From Sinonovacula constricta (lineage: Eukaryota > Mollusca > Bivalvia > Cardiida > Solecurtidae): DNA of 64,000 nucleotides. The stretch spans positions 56,133,165 through 56,197,164 of the forward strand of contig CM017558.1 in the NCBI GenBank assembly GCA_007844125.1, written 5' to 3'. The translations under genes were made by a program, and so were the position numbers. Shown here piece after piece: positions 42,001 through 56,300 of this stretch (its first letter is position 1; each line of letters starts with the position of its first letter). Under the pieces are notes generated by a model that did not search any database, was not told where the DNA came from, and saw nothing but the letters and a program-made list of their open reading frames with translations.

Positions 42001-44454
42001 CCTTGTGTGGGTTGTTAGTTTTGGAGCATTATAGTTCATAGCCGTATGATCAACACTGAGCATAGAAACAACTTTTCAGTTGTATATTTTCTTGTTTACG
42101 CTAATTTGTGGATTTAAAATGTACTATGGTTTTATTATGGCTTCATGTGGGTTCATGGATGTATTTAGATTTATATGGCATCTATTTTCTATTTATCTGG
42201 TGCAATGATACTTACAGAATCACAATCGTTTTGTTCGCTTGAAGAAGAATACGCCATAAAAAAATTCATCAAAAAGGTGATAGTTGTAGTTTATTGGATT
42301 ATTTCATCCTATAGACTTTCATTTCCCAATTTAACTGTTCACATCTTGTTAGATATACAAAAATTACCGCATTTACAGCAGAGATAATACATTTTATCTT
42401 TGTTGATTTGATGATGCCATAGGCATAGGATGATGCCATAGAATTTTTTTTGCGAAGTTTTCCCGGTGATTCATTCGAAAGACTGTGAATTACCTGAGGC
42501 ATTCTGATTGGATGCAGAACATCATCAATAACAATGCAAAATTCTAGTAAGACATTTTTGTATCTTGTTTACAGGACCCTGTTACTCAGGATGATAACTG
42601 GTTTTACCCATTTCGTCGACAGATGCTTAAATTTTGTCTCTCCGCCTCAGCTATGATTTTCATGGTAAGACTTACTTTTGAGTAACTGGTTGTAAGATTA
42701 ATCACATAAATTTATCATCCATGATGTAATTTTGCACTAAAAGATTCACTTTAAAAAAAAAACAATTTTATTCTTTAAGTGTGGAAAAAATAAAACATCC
42801 CAGTTGTGTTTTTTTTTAAAGAGACCTTATAAGATATAAGAGGTTAATCACTATGATTTCTCTGTCGCAAGTATGACCTTTTATTATTGCTATTTCTGTG
42901 TTTCAGATCTGTATCGTTTTTATCAGTGTGGCCGGTGTGGTTGTCTATCGTGTAATCATCAGCGTCGACTACTGCTCTGACATGTTGCCATGGGAATGTA
43001 TTGTAACAACCAATGTTGTCTCTGCACTGCTCAATGCCATTTCTATACTCCTTCTCGGAAGGGTAAAACATAATCATTATAATCATCATATTCATAATCA
43101 TTATCGTCATTATCATCATTACCATAACCTTCGTCATTATGGTGTGGACTGTCTGTCTGATGTAGAGTGAATTTTTTCTCTCTTTGCCTGGCGGACCCTT
43201 CAGTCCATCCCAGCAGTTTTGTGATCCCTGTTAATTAAATCTTCTCAGGACAGCTTTTTATTTGCCCATTTTTTGTCACCTGTACTGCTCAATTTCAAAA
43301 CCTGATATCCACGCTGGGCTATGCTTTACATGGCCTACCCATCTTAGTCTTTATTTGTTTTATGGTTTTCATATCCCAATTTTCCAATTATTTTGGGAGA
43401 GTTTTCCTATCCCATCAACTTTTGTCCAGTTATCTTGGGAGAGTGTTCATAACCCATCAACTATTGTCCAATTATTTTGGGATGGATGTCATATCAAATC
43501 AACTATTGTCCAATTATCTTGGGATGGATGTCATATCCAATCAACTATTGTCCAGTTATCTTGGGATGGATGTCATATTCCATCAATTATTGTCCAATTA
43601 TCTTGGGATGGATGTCATATCCAATCAATTATTGTCCAATTATCTTGGGATAGATGTCATATTCCATCAACTATTGTCCAATTATCTTGGGATGGTTGTC
43701 ATATCCAATCAACAATTGTCCAATTATCTTGGGATGGATGTCATATCCAATCAACTATTGTCCAATTATCTTGGGATGGTTGTCATATCCAATCAACTAT
43801 TGTCCAATTATCTTAAGATGGTTTTCACTTGAAGCATATATAAAATGTTGCAATCAGTGTGACTACATACTGTGAACACCAGACATGATACCACACATGT
43901 TCACATCCTGGCAGTAGGCTGAGGAGTCATGTAATTCTCCTGATTGTCCAAGTGTCAGCCAAGACGCTATACCTCTCCATGTTGTGACTTTGGTATGTTG
44001 TATCTGGGTTTTCAACTGACATTTTTGTGATAACAGATGTAAGAAAAAGAACAGTTTTGTTAGCAGTTCTTTAATATTACTTGATGTTGTCTTTTTGCTT
44101 CAGTATTCTACATTTTTACTCTGAAAAACAGTACCAACACTTAAATTCCTCTTATTTCTGTAAAGTCCTAATATGTGCTTGTTTTACATAGAATATTACT
44201 ATTTTCTTTCACAGGTTTATGACTTGGTAGCATTTGAACTAACTGAATGGGGTAGGTATTTGCATTCTTTACCCAATCTATCTTTAGAAACTTAAATTTA
44301 TAAAACGAAACAAAAGAGACAAAAGAAGACGAATGAAAGAGGAGAAAAGATATGTGAAGCATTAAAAGACTGCCTTCATGTGACAAGACTACAAAAAGTG
44401 TGTAACAAGATATGTATATATCTATCTTTATCTATAAATATATATCTATATCTA

Positions 44455-44491
<37 letters not shown>

Positions 44492-47400
44492 ATATATATC
44501 TATAAATATATACACATCACAAATTACCTTTAGATATAAAATCAAAAGCCAAATGAACAATGATGAAAAATGTTTTAGGCATGTTTGTTTATTGTTTATT
44601 GGGTTTATTGTCCCACCAACAGTATTTCATTTATCTGGAGATGGTGTCCACTTGAAGCAGATATAGCATAGCCTTCACTGTGTTTAGCATGCCGTGAACA
44701 TGTGGCATTATACCACATCCAGTCACATTATCCTGACACAAGGTCAACCAGTCGTGGAACTACCCTTATATTTACTTTAGCATTAGCAAGGAAGCTATAC
44801 CACTACCATTTTTAACGACTTTAGTATGTTGCGGCCCAGGATCGAACCTGTTTTTTGTTTGGGGTATGAAGATCAGCAGTAACATAGTGTCTTATTAAAT
44901 AACTACCCAAGTCTGTAAATTTATGAAATGCTAAATGGCTTTATTTGGAATGTGTCCCTTGTTATATATCATTGTTCTTTATGCTGTTGTTTTTTCTATG
45001 TCACAGAAAATCATCGAACCCAGACTGCATATGATGATGCCTTGATTATCAAGTTATTTGCATTTCAATTTGCCAACAGTTATGCCTCCTGTTTCTACAT
45101 AGCATTCTTCAGAGGGGTATGTATTTTGTTCTTTATACAATACTTCTGATAATAACAATATATGTTGGCTAACACCAACAAAATTTCTTTTATTACTTAA
45201 TTGTTAACCTATAATAAAAAAAATCATTTACTGATGTATTAAACTACTACAAAAGAAGATATGACATCAACCTATACAGAAAGATTTAAGCTTTTCTTAA
45301 TATTAGGTTAATAAATGTGAACCCAGTTTTATTGAAGGAAATAAAAAATAATATTGATTATTTATTATTGAAATCTGCATTCAAACCTTTATTGTTATTC
45401 CCTCTTGCATTGGTTCTGAGTTAGGTATTAACACTTAGCTTGCTAAATGTTAATATTCCATAATAATTCAAATTGTTTACTTTTTTACTTCATGCAAGGT
45501 AATTTGTAATATTGCAAAAGACCTGGTAGCTAATAGCGCAGATCTTGATCAAACAGCACCTGGCTACAACAATTTCTGCTTAGGATTGTTGATTTCTTTA
45601 TGCATTTGGCTAGTTTAGAAAATTGACTACTGACATATGTCTGTTTAATACAACTGTATTTAGTGATCTGTTTATAGAATTATAAATTATACTTGTTTAT
45701 AAAATGTAGGTTCAATTGCTATGTACATGTTCTTGTACATGCCTTCCTGCTTTATGATGCTTTGGTGGTCTGGACTTGTAGAAGATAACAGTGATATTGT
45801 AAAGTGAGGTTTTCTCATTTCTTTATTCACTGTGATTCATCATCATGCATTTTGTTTCTTTGTCCTTCCATCATTTTCATGCTTTTGATTTGTTTGGTGA
45901 TGTACAGTGGAGCATGTGGCTTGGAGGAGCTAACAGTATCCACCACATATTTTCAGTCCTAATCATATTTTCTGTTGCATTTGTAAACTACATGCATAAT
46001 TATTGTGTATCATTTTCAGCGTTTTGATGCTTTTGGCGTGTTTGGGCTGGGGGAAGAGTATAGTGATGCATGTGAGGGAGGTAACTGTATGTCCCAACTC
46101 AGTTTCCAAGTATTCATTCTCATGCTTGCCAAACCTTTTCCCAAGTTCTTCAAGGATATCTTACTTCCGTAAGTCTGTTTTTCCTCCTTTGTCTTAAGTA
46201 TTTGAACATAAGTGACATGTAACTGTTTTATTGGTACAATGATATATAATTCCTAACTATAATTCACTATCTAAACTGTGAAGGATTTTATCTATTATTT
46301 TGTATCAAGGACAAACAGAGGAGACCCTAAACGTAGTTTGAATCAAAATATGTGTACTTTATCCAAATGCTTTGTGTAAGGCTCGGGTGATGACAAAGCC
46401 TGCGGGCTTAATTCATCGACTCAATTATGCTGCAGTAGTAGTTATATATCCACAAACAAAAACTTACAATTAACAAAACATTTCATATAAATAAAGTAAT
46501 TTGTACTATGGGCATATTTCTGAAATAGAAACATTTATCAATGTATTATAGATTCCTTTTGCGACTTTGGAGACGTCGTCCACAGTTCTGTCGTAGCAAC
46601 TGCTGTAAGAACCAGGTGGATGAGGAGAAGAGCAAGAAGAAGACATACATACCACACATAAAGTACCTCCGCAATGAGCACAAGAAACCTAATCTGGGGG
46701 ACTTCACTCTGGGAGAGTACACAGAGAAGATCATCATGTATGGCTTTCTTATGGTAGGGCACATAACTCTTTTTTTGTGTGTGTGTTTGCAATACTTAAA
46801 TGTATGAGATCTTCAAGTACGGGTATGCTGTCCTCCATTAATACATCATACCAAAGTTGTTAAAAATGGTAGTGTTATTCCTCCCCTGCAACCTCCCCTG
46901 CTAATGGTCAAGCAAGTATAAGGATAGATCCACAAGTGGTTGGCCTGGATTTGGGATTTGCCAGCATTTTTGCCAATACCATGCAGCGACATTTCTATCA
47001 TTATAGCACACGGGCACTTATGAGTTGATGAACCCGGCCAGTCCATTATACTGACTCTGACGAGTCAATAGCTCAGTTTGTAGAGCATCGGCTTGTGGAT
47101 CGGGAGGTCGCAGGTTCAAGCCCCGGCCACGTCATACGAAAGACTTTAAAGTTGGTAGTAGTGGCTTCCCTCCTAAGGCTTGGGGCTAAGGGGACATGCT
47201 GAATGTATGCGGAATAGGCAATGTATAAAGTATATATGAAACTTATAGAAAACTATGAATTTCAAACAGCATTTCAGTGCTAGCTTTGAAAGGGAGTATA
47301 CCACTTTTCGCTAAAAATATTTTGATGTTTATTATTTTTTAAGAACAGCAGTATTTATGCATAAACTGCTGGTAATACCTGAACTTAAACTATCAGCTGG

Positions 47401-50400
47401 GAAGAAGTCTGTGTTCTCTGTCAGCTTATTTTGCCCATTGGATCAAGAGGCATCTTTTCTTTTATGAAATATAATGATCAATATTACTATAAAGTATAAA
47501 CATTACTGTAAGTAAATAGCTGATAATTATATCCCCAAATATATTAACAACATTTTATGGGTCAAGTTTATTTCTCTATAATTATATTTGGCACTTCATT
47601 GACAGCTTGATTTTAAACAATGGCACTCTAATTTTTCGGTTTAAAATATGTTGTTCTTGGCCACCATTAATTGATTTAACAGCATTGATAAGAACCAAGC
47701 CTAGTTGCACATATGGCTGGCATTATATTCAGCTTGATTTTAAACTGGTCATGGGTCTAAGTTAGCTTTATTCAATATAGTTTGTTCACATTATTTCTCA
47801 GTATCCATTTGTTGGACTTTCTGACATTCACCAAGCCTACCTGCACAACATTATAGGCATGTCATGCTTTCATCATTGTCACTGCATTGTGACCCTTTGT
47901 TATATTTTGTTCATATATGTTGTTCACATAACTTGACAGCTACTATTGGCCAGGCTTTTATTTAACTTCACTTGACTTATTAATACCAGCATTTTTTTAA
48001 CTGAGTTATGGCATTTAGTTGTTGTTTTTTCTTGAATATTTTGCAATATTTCTAGTGGATCATTTGTCTGAAGGTTTGAATGAAGAACTTTTCTGACAGG
48101 ATAACAGTGACAGACTAGCAAAACATTTTCTGAGATTTTTCATCTTTGTTAACAGTTCTTACTTTCACTTTTCCAGTTATTTGCTGCCTCATTCCCCCTG
48201 GCACCATTCATTGCCATGGTGTGGCTTTTCATTGACAAACAAATTGATGTTAAACGTCTCCTCTGGTTTAATCGACGTCCTGTTGCCTTTATTGCTCAAG
48301 ATATTGGTAAGTAGCAATTACTATCATCCAGATGTTAAGCTGTAGCCAGCTGGATTTCTGAACAGATCCTAGCTTAAACTTTCACATAGGCAAAAATTGT
48401 TTATCAAAATCTGACAGCTTTCTAAGCAGTAGTCAGCTGGATTCCTGAACAGATGAAACTTTCACTTGGGCAATCCAAATCTGACAGCTTTCTAAACAGT
48501 AGCCAGCTGGATTCCTGAACAGATCTTAGCTGAAACTTTCACTTGGGCAATCCAAATCTGACAGCTTTCTAAACAGTAGCCAGCTGGATTCCTGAACAGA
48601 TCTTAGCTGAAACTTTCACTTGGGCAATCCAAATCTGACAGTTTTCTCTAGAAGCTGTCTGAGCAAGATCTACCCTATTTGATGATAAGTCTTTAGTAGT
48701 ATGTTTTGTTTTCTCTGCATGAAATACAGATAGTTAACAAATATTTTAGAATAAAGTATAGATCGCTGTCAAATGTACCAGGTGTGGGCTAAATGGTATG
48801 CCAATTGGAACCACAATTCAATCCTTGCCAAAGCTCTCATCGGGTAATGCTTTACATTTCAGGGATGTGGTATAGTATTTTGAACTTTGTCAACCTGGTG
48901 GGTGTTGTCTCTAATGGTTTCCTCATCGCCTTCACCTCCACATGGGGAGTCAAGTATGACATTGTCACACGACTCTGGATCTGTATAGGATTTGAGGTAA
49001 GTCAAGAAAGACAAACAATTAATTAATGAAAACCAAACAAACTCAGTTCTGTTTGATATTATTTTAGTCATGACCAACTCCCTTCAGTTGTAAAAATATT
49101 GATGTTTTAACTCAAAAGTAGCAATATGATTTTTGGTGTTAATTTTGATAATTTGTGTGCAAACCAAACAGGATCAACAATTACAACCATTCCACAGTAC
49201 TAGTTATTCATTTTAGAAAGGTGTTTTGACACTTTAATTGTTACTGCATTTAATATATTGATTTTACTATTTCTATTGTAACAATCATGGCCCCACATGG
49301 ATAAACATTTTCCAATTGAGATTTTCCTCAAGCTCAGACATTGACTCCTAAACAATTTCTTACTGGAACATTATGGTACATTTTTAAAATTCTACACCAA
49401 CAACATACACCACTTATCTGCCAAGAGTATGGAATGAAGTGATAACCACTTTGCAATGCTTCAGTTTGAGCAAAATCCCAGCTGCAAAATGTTTCTAATG
49501 AGTCGGCCATGATGGAAGTCAATTGTACGCAGTTAATTATATGTGTATACTTGAGAGCATAATGCTCTTAGTGTTTGTATGAATTATAAACAGGTCAACC
49601 ATTGCTGAATAAGAACATACCTCAAACTCTTTAATAAATATCAGCTGACAAGGTTTTAAATAAATGACAAAGTTATTTGTATCACATATATAATAAAGGT
49701 CAATATTTCAGCACATTGTGTTTGCCCTGAAGTTTATCCTGGCCTATATGATCCCTGATGTCCCTAAAGATGTCCGACTGTCCATGAGAAGGGTAAGGGG
49801 TCTACTTGTCATGGCAAAGCAAAAATGCATATACATGTATTTAATTATACCAGAATGTGGTTGCATTTATATAATGCAAAACCACTGCAAAAGACTTGTA
49901 AAAATCTTACACAATATCAAACCTCTTTGATCAGACCTTTTTAATGTATCTATTATAGATTATTTACTATCTGTTGCTACATGCAGTTCAATTAACTTTT
50001 AATTTTATATTTCCTTGGTTAGTTGTTATTTTATGTGAATTTGTATTTTTTAAGATGAATTAACTTGATTTTTAAAGCCATGCTTACTGACGTGAAACAA
50101 TTTTATCTGTACAAAACAAGTAAAAACCAGTAGTATATGGTATAAAAGTCTAACCAAAACAATATCAGTTGATCCCACTTCCTCCCTACTTTATTAAAAA
50201 CAAACTGATCAACGCTTGTTTAAACTTGTCAAAATCATGACATTGTCACATAGGTTGAGTTGAAAGTTGTTAGTACACATTGTGTCATTTGCAAGGAAGT
50301 CCTGGACTGATTCATAAAAAAAAGCATTTATTTTTTATTTTTTCATCTGTAACAGTTTTTGTCTTTTTCTTTGCTTTTCATTAGCAAGCTAGGATTATAT

Positions 50401-53282
50401 ACAAACTACTGATCAATAGAAACCGGTATGAATGAAGAAGGTAAAATCAATTTTCTGCAATGGTCAATATGGCTTTATATTACCACAGTTCTGCATTCTT
50501 ATTATTATGTTGAGACTCTTTTATCAGAAATTGAAAAAGTGAGATTACATTTTATTTTTTAATTAATCATTTTTGTTTTCTCCATTGTATTGTACAGGAG
50601 AAGTACCAGGTGGCATTGAAGATGGAGGACAAGGAGAAAAAGGTTGATTACACAGAACTGGTGCCAGAGACAACCTATGATTTTAAGTACGGGTTGTTGA
50701 TATCATATTGACAATATATCCAGGAAACAGTAACCCCTTGTGGCATTGCATAGACTATCTTATAAAACAATCAGTGACAATTAAATGGCAGGGCTATTTT
50801 AATGGTGTACATGTAAATACCATCTTGATTTAAATCAATAATAACCATAACTAAAGATGGAATAGATTTAAAGATTTTGCAAATTAGTCTTGATTTCATA
50901 GAAAGTCACCTTCAGTTTACTTTTTATTCACCAGACATGAACAACTGAAAGCCCCAGTGAAGAATAAATTAACAGTCCTCTTCTTAATGGGCTGCTTTAA
51001 TTTAATTTTATTCCAAGTTTTATTGTAAATGTAAGTCAGAGTTGATGAAAGCCTTGTTATGTGAAAACATTTAAAAATCTGAAGTCTTCCATGAAAATCA
51101 TCGCATATGCAAGACAAGTTTCACAATAAAAGTTAACAAGCTCTTTGTTTCCAATTCAGTTGAATGTAGATTTTGTTAAATAAATATGCTCATGTCCTCA
51201 GAGACAGTCTCAAGCCAGGTTTTCTTCGATCTGTCAGGGGTTTTGGGGTTTTGGGTCATGTGTGTGCTTTTTATGCACTGACCATTGTTCTTTTTTTTCC
51301 CCAGAGCTATTGAGAATTCGAAGAACTACATGGAATTTCCGGAAGAAGGTGAAATTAAAGGGAGGCACTCTAACAACATAGCTGAGGGAGCTGCACGGGC
51401 AATATCTACAGTGATGGAGGAGGAGGAGGAAATGGAGAAAGCAGAACAGCAGGGATCAAAGTTAGTTTTGAAGTAGTTTACTCTTTTTACTTCATTTATT
51501 TCAGTGGCAGCCGTAGGTGTTAAAAAAAGTTGGTGGTTCAAGGACATCTGCTTTTACTTTGTTCATACACAGATCAGTATGGTTGATGTAAATACAAAAT
51601 AGGGAAAACAGGTTTAATAATGGTGTGATTAGGATGTTCAGAGATATAACACTCTACAAAGAGCATGTTATGCATGCTTTGCTATATTTGAATTAGTTAC
51701 ATCAATATTATTTATGAACAGTGACACATATATAAAACTTTAGTCACAATCAGCTCTTCATTAATCTATGTATACATCACAAACATTGAGTTTGGACTTT
51801 ATGTTAAATATATTTATAAATATATAATGGGGCCATCTCGCTGTATGATCATAATTCTTGCTGTGATGTATCTAGGAAACAAAACAAAAAACATTTATGA
51901 ACATAAAAGGTTTTAATTATAAGAGGTGGATGAAAGTTTTGGATTGCTTAAAGGTAGGTCTTTGAAGTGAAGGAATTTATTTCAGTTTGAATAATTCCAA
52001 ACTTTGGTATGATGTGGGCACTGACCTTGAAACAATGCCTGAGATCAGGTAAAGCTAGCAAGTCACCATGTCGATAGTGTGATATGTAGGCTAGTGTTAA
52101 CTAGGGGTGTGTTTGTTGAGTGAAACACTAAAAAGAGATGCTTTTAAGAAAGAAAGTGTTCACTTGCCTTAGAAAGTTATTTATATTCAGAAACCCTCTG
52201 CTTCTTCTGAAAATATAAAACTGCTTGGCTTAAAAATAAAGGTATGAACATTATAATAGTATCATGAAAAAATGTCCTGGATTTATCAAAACTAAGAAAC
52301 TGTCTGCTTGACATAAAGAAGATTTTATTAAGTATTTAAAAGTCATCAAAACTATGATACTTCATGTGTCTGTCTTTCACTAATATTTGAAACTACTAAA
52401 CTGTTTACTTGACTTGTAATAATAAGATCGAAGAAATTTTTTATTTGATTATCATAACAATTTGTTTTTAGAAATACATTTAGATTCTATTTAACAGAAC
52501 ATTTCTAACATTTTGCCTAAAAAAACTTTTTTCCCCTCTTTTTTGTATGTTAAAGGAGATTTCTCTCTGTGAAGCTTTTTTAAGTTTAACCAAATGTGTG
52601 TCTTGACCTTTTGATTCCATAATTGTTAACTACATATTTATAAGGCTTATGCAAATAGTGTAGCTCCAGATCAGCCAGGTCCCTCCTAGATCTGGGATCA
52701 GGATCTATGCTATTTGCTGCTCAGTCTCTGTTTATAAGTATATCAACCATTACGTGTAACATGTATAATATTAAAGAAAGTGAGAATATAGCATGGGTTT
52801 TGAACAAAATGTAACAAGCATCATCAAGAACAGATACTCAGCAGAAATGAAACTATATGAGAACATAATGTTTTCACCACACTTTCAGATGTAATCATGG
52901 TCAGATAAGCAACTAAATACTATTGTTAACTTGTGTCTTCTTTTAAGATTGTATTTCATTAACAATTAAATAAATGTTTGTTGAACATACCATAATGTGT
53001 ACATGTTAAACACAGCAAACAATTTAATTTCAAGACCTGCATAATATTTAAATGCAGCATGTAAAAATTGTAAAAGTTGCTTAAGTATGAATCAAGTAAT
53101 ATGTAAAACCGAGCATAAACATAGTGTAAAACTACGATTTACATGTACAAGTTAATTATTCTGTGAAATGCAATATTGTACAATATATGTAAAAGTAGAA
53201 CACAGTTTACAGATATGTTCAGAATTCTGCTTTAAGAATATATATTATTTTAAGAATGTATACTATTTAAGTATATTAAGAA

Positions 53283-53370
<88 letters not shown>

Positions 53371-56300
53371 CAAATTATTAAATTACAATTTAGTACCAAT
53401 TGAGAATATAGAGTACATGTCTGTTTTTCTTATGGTACACAAATCTATATAATCTTAGATAAAGATATGTGAACATGTAAATATTTTCATCTGCAGGGCA
53501 CGGGTTGGCCCTGTGACTAAACAAGCCAACAGGTGATACATGTAGCCACCAGTCCTCTGCACCTACCTCTGCTTTTAATCAGCTATCCTTAAAACTCCTT
53601 AAAACTCTAGAATTTAAGTTGTTTTCATACATTCTTATACCCCTTTTTCCAATAGTTAATAGAAACCTGCACAACCATCTTACTGTAGTGTAATAGAAAA
53701 GTTTAAAGTTTAAATTAGTTTATAACTTAACATTTGTATCAGTTACTTACAAGTTTTTCCTTTTCCTTAATAAGCACACATTGTGAAATTAACCATTTTT
53801 CCTAAATATTTTATTTTGAGTTCTGTTTTTTTGCATTATTTAATCAGTGAGTTGATCATTTAAGCATTGTCAGAGTTGATTGCATGTTGAAGGTAGAATA
53901 AATAGTTTCACCCTTTTTCACTAGTCAATTTATAATATGGCACTGTAGAGGTATCGTTTTTAATGGATTTATATATATGGCTATCTTATATTCACTCATA
54001 ATAGTATCTTTCTTAAAATGAGTTGTACCATTTATAAAAAAACATTATTTTATTTTTGTTACAAGAAAAACATTTTGGTTTTCTGTCATTGTTGTGAAGA
54101 AGGTTTTGAAGTCATGATTTCATAATTTCAAATTAATGCACTTTCTTGTAATTAATATATAGAAGTGGGTTGCCATAATAAATTGAAAACAAGTGTACAC
54201 ATAAATCATGTTGCAATGCTTTTTATTGCTGTTTGTTTTGCTGTACATTTAGGAATAATCAAATGATCTCACAGAAAGATGTTTATTTTTTTAGTGGACT
54301 AGGGGTGGGTGGGTGTAATGGTGGGTTGGGGCATACATGTGAACCTTTTCTGAGACCAAAGTGGGAGATGTGTTATTTTCACATAAACAAAGAAGGAAGT
54401 TGTCTGTTTCCAAGTAGGGAGATTTCAGAAAATGTGTAAAACTCACCTTATTTTCAAATATTGTTTAACTTGAAAAGAGGGAGTCTCCCTCCAAAAGCGT
54501 GAGAGTTCACATGTGTGGTGGGGATAGTTCATACCCTAAAGAAGGCTTCCAATGACTTTAATGCATTTCCTTTATGAAAAAGTTTAATGCCAAGTTAGAT
54601 TTTTCTAATCAGTATTTCAATTATGTTATGTTTCAAACATTGTATGTTTTTTATTATAATCAATATCAAACTGAACATAATATGAATTTTAATCTTTTTT
54701 ATCTGAAGTAGTTAGCATTGCATCATATTATCAACAACATTATCGACATCATCATTAAAAACATAACTGTAACATTTCTCGCAATAGATCAGGACAAACC
54801 TTTTCTTCCAGTTTTGACGACAGCCATGGAACTGTCAGTCTCAGAGGTGTTGACCCCCAGGGCAGTCGTCTCCTTGACAACAAAAACCTCTCGCCTGTGG
54901 AGGATGTACCAGATCCCTTAAGTAAAACCAAGGCCCCACATTCCCCACCTCGGAAGCCACCACTGTCAGCGGGGAGTAAGAAGTCCAAAGGCCTCACAAC
55001 TGATATAACTGAGCAGACTGTGTTGGAAGAGAATGAAAGTTCAAGTAAGTAAAGGAAACATATGCACTACCTTTAGGAAACCAGTTCAGGCAGTGAGGGC
55101 TCATTTGTACAGCAGCTTAATAAAGATCTTTTTCTTTAGAATAATTTAATTAAAAAACTTAAATTTTAAAGAAAAGTTGTATCAAGTTTTGCTTTTTTCA
55201 GATATTTTTGAATTAGACATAAACATAGCTTGAAAAAAAAGATGCAAATGAAAGTTTTTACTATGCTGTTATCACTTATTATATGCACCTCTTTAATACA
55301 TTTTAATCGGGTAACGGATGTGAGAATTTTGACTTTGCTTGGGACATCTTGACATATCCTGACTTTTAGTTTATCTATGTGATTGTAGTTCATGTAGGAA
55401 CAACACACTTGACAGGTTTTTTTACCTTTTTAATAAAACAGCACACACCATTGTTTTGATTAAATTGTTTGTTTAAATTTGGAAGTAAAAATCATTTCCA
55501 TCACATTCTTATATATAATAGAAATTTTGGAACAAAAGTTCTTCATCATTTTAAATCATTGAATTTTATTTATTGTCTTTTTTCTAACACTCCTTTTCTT
55601 AGCCTTTACACATAGGTGTTGCAGTTGGGATGATAATATTTTCAGATCTGCTTATTGTATTGTATCACAGGAATGTTTTGATTCAAGACCTATACTAATG
55701 TACCTGTGACTTTTTTTTTCATTGTTTCAGTGATATGGAGTACAAGATATGATTACTTAGTTTGACATGAGTTTGTTTATGGGAACTTTTCATATCTTTT
55801 TTAACAGGACTATTGTTTATAAAAAAAATACACATTTCAGATTGGTAACTCGCAAACTCAGACTACATGTTTATAAAGATTGCTAGTTGTAAATAAAAAA
55901 AAATATTGACTACAAATATAACTATTTTCCAGAACTATTTTTGGAATTGATTAATATGAAAAATAAATAATGTTTGTTTATATTTGTTTTGTTTATACAA
56001 GAGTAGCAATAAGCTGCAAATCCATTAACATGACTGTCAGATTTCCTATGATACATGTATTTTTATGGATTGTTTGAGCATGGAATTGCAACTCATAATT
56101 TTGCTCTCGACATAATGCTGCTAAACATACCAGTAGGTTTTTAGCATAAAAATACTGTAAAAATATGTATAATTACAGGATGTAGATGCATTTAAAAGTG
56201 TATTTTTTCTATATCCATTTGAAGATTGTAATTCAGAAGGACAATTAGCTAGAAAAGGTCTTTATTAAAACAGTAACATGCTTATCTAGTAATATTATAA

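Larger units (their letters stand above)
51461..54787 (+). other. Intron between exons 20 and 21
   Basis: This is 3.3 kb long and carries the candidate 36 nt cassette exon (53497-53532) and a long TA microsatellite (53287-53367). The rest is AT-rich with no repeat or gene that I recognise. Confidence 0.7.

Noticed and set aside
42844..43170. Open frames of 97 and 90 codons
   Set aside because: They run through exon 11 into, or antisense across, the intronic CAT-type microsatellite.
43262..43875. Open frames of 184, 156 and 73 codons
   Set aside because: Produced by the stop-free 42 bp minisatellite in intron 11.
44412..44666. 84-codon open frame rich in I and Y
   Set aside because: Translation of a TA/TATC microsatellite plus a SINE.
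50385..50440. Apparent exon after a TTTTCATTAG acceptor (QARIIYKLLINRN) between exons 18 and 19
   Set aside because: Both possible donors leave phase 2 while the next exon needs phase 0, and direct joining of exons 18 and 19 restores the family motif RREKYQVALK.
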